A stretch of 64,000 bases of DNA from the NCBI GenBank assembly GCA_016234535.1, contig JACRBH010000160.1:1-64000 (forward strand). Reading direction: 5' to 3'. Positions 59,171 to 64,000 of this stretch are shown here, in pieces (within the stretch, counting starts at the first letter, position 1; every line of letters starts with the position of its first letter). The DNA is from Chloroflexota bacterium. Lineage in GTDB: Bacteria; Chloroflexota; Anaerolineae; Anaerolineales; Villigracilaceae. Under the pieces are notes generated by a model. That model was not told where the DNA came from. It made no database searches and worked only from the letters and a program-made list of their open reading frames with translations. A program made the translations under genes and the position numbers.

Positions 59171-59980
59171 TTAACCAAGCAGAAACGCAAAAGGAATTTC
59201 CACGCGTTCCCGCCATGATTTTTCTGAATGTTCCGCGCCATCGAATTTTAGCGTCAGCCAGTTTTTATTTTCAACGTATCCAGCTTTTGCGAGATACGAA
59301 TCCATTTTGCGCTGGAATGGTTCGTAATCATTATCGAGCGTCTTCGTACCGAAGTCGAAATACAACTTGTGCGTGGCTGGGTCGGGCAGCATGGCCGCCA
59401 TCGCATTGACCAGTTCATCTCCGCCAGCCGTCCAGTGCGTCGAGACACAGCCTGCACCGCCAAACACATTTGGATATTCACTGATCCCATACAACGAAAT
59501 TAATCCGCCCATGCTCGAACCCATGATGAACGTATCATGCTGCCCGGGCTTCGTGCGATACGTTGAGTCAATGAATGGCTTTAATTCCTCAACCAAAAAC
59601 CTTAGATAGCAGTCTGATATCGGATTGCTGATGCTCTTTAGAAGCACCTGTTCCTTCATCGGAGTTGAAAGCGAATTTTCGTAATGCTTCTGCGGCATAT
59701 ATTCACGCCAGCGGATGCCCGCATTCCAAATCCCAACGATGATCGCGCCGCGCATTCCCTTCATAGTCAGGCGCGTCATTGCCTCCGCGACGCCCCAGTC
59801 CACGCCGCCAAATGCCAGCGAAGGCGCGAATAGATTTTGACCATCATGCATGTAGATGACCGGATACGCGCCTCCTTCGTCATACCCCGGCGGACACCAC
59901 ACATCCACATGGCGCGGCTCGACAAATTGAGAACTAAAATTCTCGTGGCGTTGAAAGTCTATTTTCATTTTCCGACCCAT
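59171..59980 (-). CDS. Alpha/beta-hydrolase, esterase D/Fes-like
   Basis: A 269-residue (from the ATG at 59980) putative-esterase-family (PF00756) hydrolase. YPVIYMHDGQNLF is the oxyanion-side strand, FIMGSSMGGLISLYG carries the nucleophile serine in GxSxG form, and FDGAEHSEKSW the catalytic histidine. Family members act on acylated sugars or siderophores; between two GH13 genes, deacylation of an imported oligosaccharide is a fair guess. Starts at 59980 or 59968 are both possible; the frame from 60028 overlaps the upstream gene's end. Confidence 0.85.
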   Translation of the reverse strand: MGRKMKIDFQRHENFSSQFVEPRHVDVWCPPGYDEGGAYPVIYMHDGQNLFAPSLAFGGVDWGVAEAMTRLTMKGMRGAIIVGIWNAGIRWREYMPQKHYENSLSTPMKEQVLLKSISNPISDCYLRFLVEELKPFIDSTYRTKPGQHDTFIMGSSMGGLISLYGISEYPNVFGGAGCVSTHWTAGGDELVNAMAAMLPDPATHKLYFDFGTKTLDNDYEPFQRKMDSYLAKAGYVENKNWLTLKFDGAEHSEKSWRERVEIPFAFLLG

Positions 59981-60031
59981 AATAAATGATTGGCGCGTCA
60001 ATGAGTGTAAATTGGAATAAAGCTGCAAGTC

Positions 60032-61492
60032 TCAGTTTTCTCCCGCGATTAGGATGATTGCACTTTGCGGCGGAATCTCGAGATTGAGCCCCGCATCATT
60101 CCTGACCGTTGAGCTGGTTCCGTTACCGAGAGGCCAGGTTACGCTGTAAGTGGAGTGCCCCAATTCCTGCGCTGATAGATTCACTGCCTGTGCAGTTTTG
60201 CCCGCATTGAAAGATATGACGGCTTCCACATTTCCAAGTTTTCTTCGATATGCCGCCACTTTATCCCTGGCATGGATAAAGCTAAAATCACCAGTTCGCA
60301 AAACCTCGTGTGAATTTCGCAGGGCGATCACATCACGATAAAACTTGCGCAGTAAAGCGTCCCAGCGTTCTGGCTTATCCCACGGGAAGGCTTCGCGGCA
60401 GTATGGGTCGGTTCCCGCTGACAACCCAACTTCATCACCGTAATAAACACAAGGCGCTCCGGGTAAGGTCATCTGGCACAGCACCACTAATTGATGCGCG
60501 GCCTTATCGTTGTTGACCAGCCACAAGGCGCGCGGCATGTCGTGGCTGTCGATCATGTTCATTTGGGCGTAGTTGATCTCCCAATCATAATGACCAAACA
60601 TGGTGTCGATATCTTTTTTGAATATTTCCGCATTGATTGGCTTGAGTTTGACATCGGCGTGTTCCCAGGCCTTGTTTAAACTCGCCGCACCGAAGAAATT
60701 AAGCACTGGCCCGGTCAGTTGATAATTCATCACCGCATCGAACATATCTCCCTGCAGCCAGTGAGCGGCCTCATGCCAGATCTCGCCGACAATATAGGCA
60801 TCGGGATTCACGCTTTTTACCACCTGACGAAATTCGCGCCAGAAGGAATCATCCTGAATTTCCTCGGGTACATCCAATCGCCAGCCGTCCATGCCAAATT
60901 CCAGCCAGTGACGAGCGACCTTGAAAATGTAATCGCGCACGCCTGGGTTCTTGGTGTTGAACTTGGGCAGGGATGCATGATTCCACCACGAGGCATAGTT
61001 GGGTTTGGTGCCGTCTTCGGAATAGGCATGTAGTGGAAATCCTTCAATGGTGAACCAGTCAATATACGGTGAATTGCCGCCATTCTCAAGGATGTGATTG
61101 AAGGCCCGGAATCCGCGTCCACAGTGGTTGAAGACGCCGTCCAATACCACGCGGATATTGCGCTTGTGCGCTTCGTCCAGGAGTTCGCGCAAGGCTGGTT
61201 CGCCGCCTAACAACGGGTCGACTTCCATAAAATCATAAGCGTTGTAGCGATGATTCGACGCGGCGGAAAATATCGGGTTCAGGTAAAGGGCGTTGATCCC
61301 CATTTCCTTGATGTAATCGAGTTTATCCACGATGCCGTACAGATCACCACCCTGATAGCCTTGCTCTTCAGGGGGCGAGCCCCATGCCTTGAATTTGATT
61401 CCGCGCTCATGCACTATGCGCGAACTGCGATTGAAACGATCTGGAAATATTTGGTAAAAGACAGCATTTTTAACCCAGGTTGGGGTATTCAT
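60032..61492 (-). CDS. GH13 alpha-amylase-family glycosidase, paralogue
   Basis: A 486-residue GH13 enzyme, clearly related to the one at 57675-59141. Conserved regions: VVLDGVFNHCGRGF, DGWRLDVPEEIQDDS (nucleophile Asp), VGEIWHEAAHWLQGD (acid/base Glu) and MIDSHDMPRALW. No signal peptide. The start NTPTWVKNAVFYQIFPDRF and QGGDLYGIVDKLDYIKEMG are shared with its paralogue, but the charged loop after the second strand and the carboxy domain differ, which suggests different chain-length or branch preference. Forms one operon with the MalG- and MalF-like permeases upstream. Confidence 0.93.
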   Translation of the reverse strand: MNTPTWVKNAVFYQIFPDRFNRSSRIVHERGIKFKAWGSPPEEQGYQGGDLYGIVDKLDYIKEMGINALYLNPIFSAASNHRYNAYDFMEVDPLLGGEPALRELLDEAHKRNIRVVLDGVFNHCGRGFRAFNHILENGGNSPYIDWFTIEGFPLHAYSEDGTKPNYASWWNHASLPKFNTKNPGVRDYIFKVARHWLEFGMDGWRLDVPEEIQDDSFWREFRQVVKSVNPDAYIVGEIWHEAAHWLQGDMFDAVMNYQLTGPVLNFFGAASLNKAWEHADVKLKPINAEIFKKDIDTMFGHYDWEINYAQMNMIDSHDMPRALWLVNNDKAAHQLVVLCQMTLPGAPCVYYGDEVGLSAGTDPYCREAFPWDKPERWDALLRKFYRDVIALRNSHEVLRTGDFSFIHARDKVAAYRRKLGNVEAVISFNAGKTAQAVNLSAQELGHSTYSVTWPLGNGTSSTVRNDAGLNLEIPPQSAIILIAGEN

Positions 61493-61547
61493 GTGGCAGC
61501 CTCAAACATAGTTATTTTTCTGGTTAACAGTAACATGCCATTACAGC

Positions 61548-62405
61548 TTAATCACTGGTTGAGCCGAACATCATTCGTTCGAGCAAGGTGCGTTGGAAAA
61601 TCAGGAAAATGATCACTACGGGAATGGACATGATGATCGCCAGCGACCCAAGATAACTCCACGGCTGCGCTCCGCCCGAGTATTGAGTTTGCACGATCGC
61701 ATAAATGGACATGGCCAAGGTGACGGTATCTGCTTTTTCCACGAACAGCCAGCCGATGGTGAATTCGGAATAAGCCATCAGGAAGGCGATCAGTCCCGCC
61801 ACCGCGATGGAGGGCAGGGCAAGCGGCAGAGTGACCAACAGGAAGGAGGTCAGGTCGTTTGCGCCATCGAGAAATGCAGCTTCTTCAATTTCCTTGGGAA
61901 TGGCTTGAAAAGCGGCACGCATATTCCAAATGCAGAATGGCATGGCGAAGGTTGCGTAGGTCACTATCAGCGCCAGTAGTGTCGTTCGAATGTGAAGCAG
62001 GCTGAGGATGATATAGAGCGGTGTCATGAATGCCACAGGTGGAAGAACGGCAGTCAGCAGTAATGCGAACAATCCGCTTTGACGGGCTGGGAATCGGAAA
62101 CGCGCAAACGCATAAGCCAGACTCATGCCAAGCAGGATGGCGATCAACGCCGCGCTGGCAGAGACGAGCAAGCTGTTCTTGAGCAACACTTGAAAATCCA
62201 CGGATTGGTAGGGTCTATCCAGCACTTTCATGAATGCATCGAAAGACCAGACCTTGGGCAGCAGGCGGAATTCAGTTGGCCGTCCTTTAAGTGAGCCGTC
62301 AAACGCCAGGCGAATCATGCCCCAAATGGGAAGCATCACGAACAAGCCGACAAGGGCCAATGAGATTTGGGTGGCGAGCTGCCGCAGGAAGGATATTTTA
62401 CGCAT
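61548..62405 (-). CDS. MalG-like sugar ABC transporter permease
   Basis: A 285-residue inner-membrane subunit with six hydrophobic segments and the EAA loop ALLG-like region, here KEIEEAAFLDGANDLTSFLLVTLPLALPS, that docks the ATPase. LPIWGMIRLAFDGSLKG near the start and VTYATFAMPFCIWNMRAAF are MalG-type. It pairs with the MalF-type domain encoded just upstream for maltodextrin or similar oligosaccharide uptake. ATG 62405 has GGAG upstream and overlaps the preceding stop by eight bases, indicating translational coupling. Confidence 0.93.
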   Translation of the reverse strand: MRKISFLRQLATQISLALVGLFVMLPIWGMIRLAFDGSLKGRPTEFRLLPKVWSFDAFMKVLDRPYQSVDFQVLLKNSLLVSASAALIAILLGMSLAYAFARFRFPARQSGLFALLLTAVLPPVAFMTPLYIILSLLHIRTTLLALIVTYATFAMPFCIWNMRAAFQAIPKEIEEAAFLDGANDLTSFLLVTLPLALPSIAVAGLIAFLMAYSEFTIGWLFVEKADTVTLAMSIYAIVQTQYSGGAQPWSYLGSLAIIMSIPVVIIFLIFQRTLLERMMFGSTSD

Positions 62406-64000
62406 AAGTGACTCCTTCGCCAGCCTTGCTCCAGCGATTGAAAAGCATGACAAAGACCATCAGCAGGATAACGGTGATGATATTGATTGTCGCTGAAACG
62501 GCGAATTGTCCTCCGTAACGCCCGAATCCACCTGAAGGGTTGAAGACATTATAGGATAAGGTTGCCAGTGTCGAATCCACAAAGCCGTATGCTTGAAACA
62601 AATAGAATTGGTTGAATGAGAAAATGCCGCGCACAATAATGGCAGGGACGAGCAGCGGCAGGAGCAGGGGCCAGGTAACATACCTAAACGTTTGCCAGAT
62701 ACTGGCTCCGTCAATTGCGGCGGCATCAAATACTTCTTTGGGAATCGTTTTTAACCCAATGCTTGCGGCCAGCATCATGAACGGGAATCCATACCACATG
62801 GCGGGTAGAAGGAAAACGATCAGCCATAAGCTCGGTCCCTTATCCAGAGCATTGGCAAATATTGCGAAGAAAGAATTTTCTCCAAACTTGTCAGCAGCCA
62901 GATACAGCCAGCCCCAATCTGTTTGAAAGATATTGACCCACATCATCGCCCCGATCATTTCGGGAATTGCCCATGGAAGAATGAACAAGGCCTGCCAAAG
63001 TTTTCCAAGTCTCACGCCGCGCTGCCATAACAGCAACGCCACAGCCAGACCAAGCCCGCATTGCAGCAGGACCGAGAGTATTGTCCACAGGATATTGAAG
63101 AACAGGACACTCCAGCCGTCTGAGTATGAGATAAAACTAAATACCTTGGGATACAAGTTCAATCCCACAAAATTAACTTTATCAACACGTGCGTTGATGT
63201 CGGCAGGCATGGTGGGGAGTTGTCCCGTTACCCCGCCTGAGACGGAGCGCCAAATGCCGCCATTAAATCCATCGCGGATGGAAGCGGTATTGAAATTGGT
63301 CAGCGAGACGCCGAATTGAAAGATGAGCGGGAACAAGGTTAACACAGCGAAGGCGATTAATCCGGGCACAAGCCAGGGAAGAGCGCGGCGCGTTTCTATT
63401 TTATTGTAATGAGTTTTGACGCGTGTCTTGCGCGCCCGCCACCATTCGAGAATATTATCCCTAAAAAGAAAAACACCTTCCGCGGCGGCAAAAGTAAGAG
63501 GCACCGTCAACATGATCGTGTACTGCGGCCATTTTGTAGGCCAGGCTAATAAGAGGGCCATGCCAATTCCAAGCCAAAGCACGTAGAGTCGTTCTTTTGT
63601 CCATAAGCGTTTTAGGCCAAAGAGCGCCAGGATCGTAATGAATGGATCAAATGGAAATGGGAAGACGCCCTTATGCCAAACGGTCGGGGAGAAGAACAGC
63701 CAGAAGATCGGCTGCCACATCGGGAAGCCCGCATTCTCTACCTCGGTTGCCGTGGCAGAATAATTGGGCCAATATAAAATGGATTCGCTGAGCCGGGTGA
63801 TAGGGCTTCGCCAAAGAAATGGATCGAATAAAAAGAAAATAGCAATAGCCAATACGCCCCAAAGCACGGCAGTGCGAATTGATATTTTGACTGTCCCTTT
63901 TTCTTTGGCATTCATAAACCAATCTACAAGGATGGCAATGCCGACCACGCAATAAAGATATTTGGATGCGGCGGTTAATCCAAGAAAAATGGCGGAGAGA
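62398..64000 (-). CDS. GT39-like membrane protein fused to MalF-type permease (5' end outside window)
   Basis: About 534 visible residues, still open at the window edge. The amino-terminal part (to about residue 200) has the multi-helix outline of GT39/ArnT-like glycosyltransferases: FLGLTAASKYLYCVVGIAIL, FDPFLWRSPITRLSESILYW, YTIMLTVPLTFAAAEGVFLF. It continues without a stop into ALPWLVPGLIAFAVLTLFPL, the start of a MalF-type permease. The permease part has WQALFILPWAIPEMIGAMMW, EAA loop KEVFDAAAIDGASIWQTFRY and NRWSKAGEG at the end. The MalG gene overlaps its stop by eight bases. The GT39 half may glycosylate the transporter region or another substrate; its role is unknown. The upstream substrate-binding protein gene is not visible. 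Confidence 0.8.
   Translation of the reverse strand, partial: LSAIFLGLTAASKYLYCVVGIAILVDWFMNAKEKGTVKISIRTAVLWGVLAIAIFFLFDPFLWRSPITRLSESILYWPNYSATATEVENAGFPMWQPIFWLFFSPTVWHKGVFPFPFDPFITILALFGLKRLWTKERLYVLWLGIGMALLLAWPTKWPQYTIMLTVPLTFAAAEGVFLFRDNILEWWRARKTRVKTHYNKIETRRALPWLVPGLIAFAVLTLFPLIFQFGVSLTNFNTASIRDGFNGGIWRSVSGGVTGQLPTMPADINARVDKVNFVGLNLYPKVFSFISYSDGWSVLFFNILWTILSVLLQCGLGLAVALLLWQRGVRLGKLWQALFILPWAIPEMIGAMMWVNIFQTDWGWLYLAADKFGENSFFAIFANALDKGPSLWLIVFLLPAMWYGFPFMMLAASIGLKTIPKEVFDAAAIDGASIWQTFRYVTWPLLLPLLVPAIIVRGIFSFNQFYLFQAYGFVDSTLATLSYNVFNPSGGFGRYGGQFAVSATINIITVILLMVFVMLFNRWSKAGEGVTYA

Overview
The window looks like a chromosomal segment of a Chloroflexota bacterium, probably Anaerolineae or a close relative. 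This rests on gene content and style, not on a marker gene. The style includes secreted proteins with Thr/Pro-rich 'TPTPT' linkers, a tungsten-type aldehyde ferredoxin oxidoreductase beside class III aminotransferases, a fatty-acid oxidation operon with a FadN-type enzyme, GH13 plus MalF/MalG sugar-uptake genes, and many different short palindromic intergenic repeats. GC content looks moderate, near 50 percent by eye. No rRNA and one tRNA were found.

Layout. 1-3.8 kb: two class III aminotransferases (the first cut by the window edge) and an aldehyde ferredoxin oxidoreductase, a plausible amine-to-acid pathway. 3.8-5.3 kb: a PadR repressor and a CPBP membrane protease behind a consensus promoter buried in a large palindrome. 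5.5-7.2 kb: tRNA-Thr(CGT), an MshA-like glycosyltransferase and a remnant of a luciferase-like oxidoreductase. 7.2-11.8 kb: four unrelated minus-strand genes separated by three related 110-130 bp elements that resemble integron attC sites, with no integrase in view. 11.9-18.9 kb: NYN/LOTUS protein, secreted haem-motif protein, a two-component pair, a lipoprotein, a glutaredoxin and a glutaredoxin-thioredoxin reductase fusion.

19-34.8 kb is an exopolysaccharide locus: a membrane protein with a degenerate GGDEF-like domain, an initiating sugar transferase, a Wzz-degenerate GGDEF fusion, Wzy-like polymerase, Wzx-like flippase, four tandem GT4 glycosyltransferases, a BcsB-like protein, a fifth GT4 enzyme and a pectate-lyase-like protein. 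34.8-48.5 kb holds a small ORF ending in an attC-like half site, asnS, two paralogous lipoproteins, a sirtuin, a PrsW-type protease and a 2360-residue polytopic protein. 48.7-56 kb is a minus-strand beta-oxidation operon (TetR, two acyl-CoA dehydrogenases, FadN-like, thiolase, SCP2) whose every gene junction carries a palindrome. 56.3-64 kb holds an APH-like kinase and a maltodextrin-type operon (GT39-MalF fusion, MalG, two GH13 enzymes, an esterase).

The signals I rate highest are the attC-like cassette island with its DUF89-like/methyltransferase fusion gene, the palindromes at every junction of the beta-oxidation operon, the GT39-MalF fusion and the repeat-built giant membrane protein.
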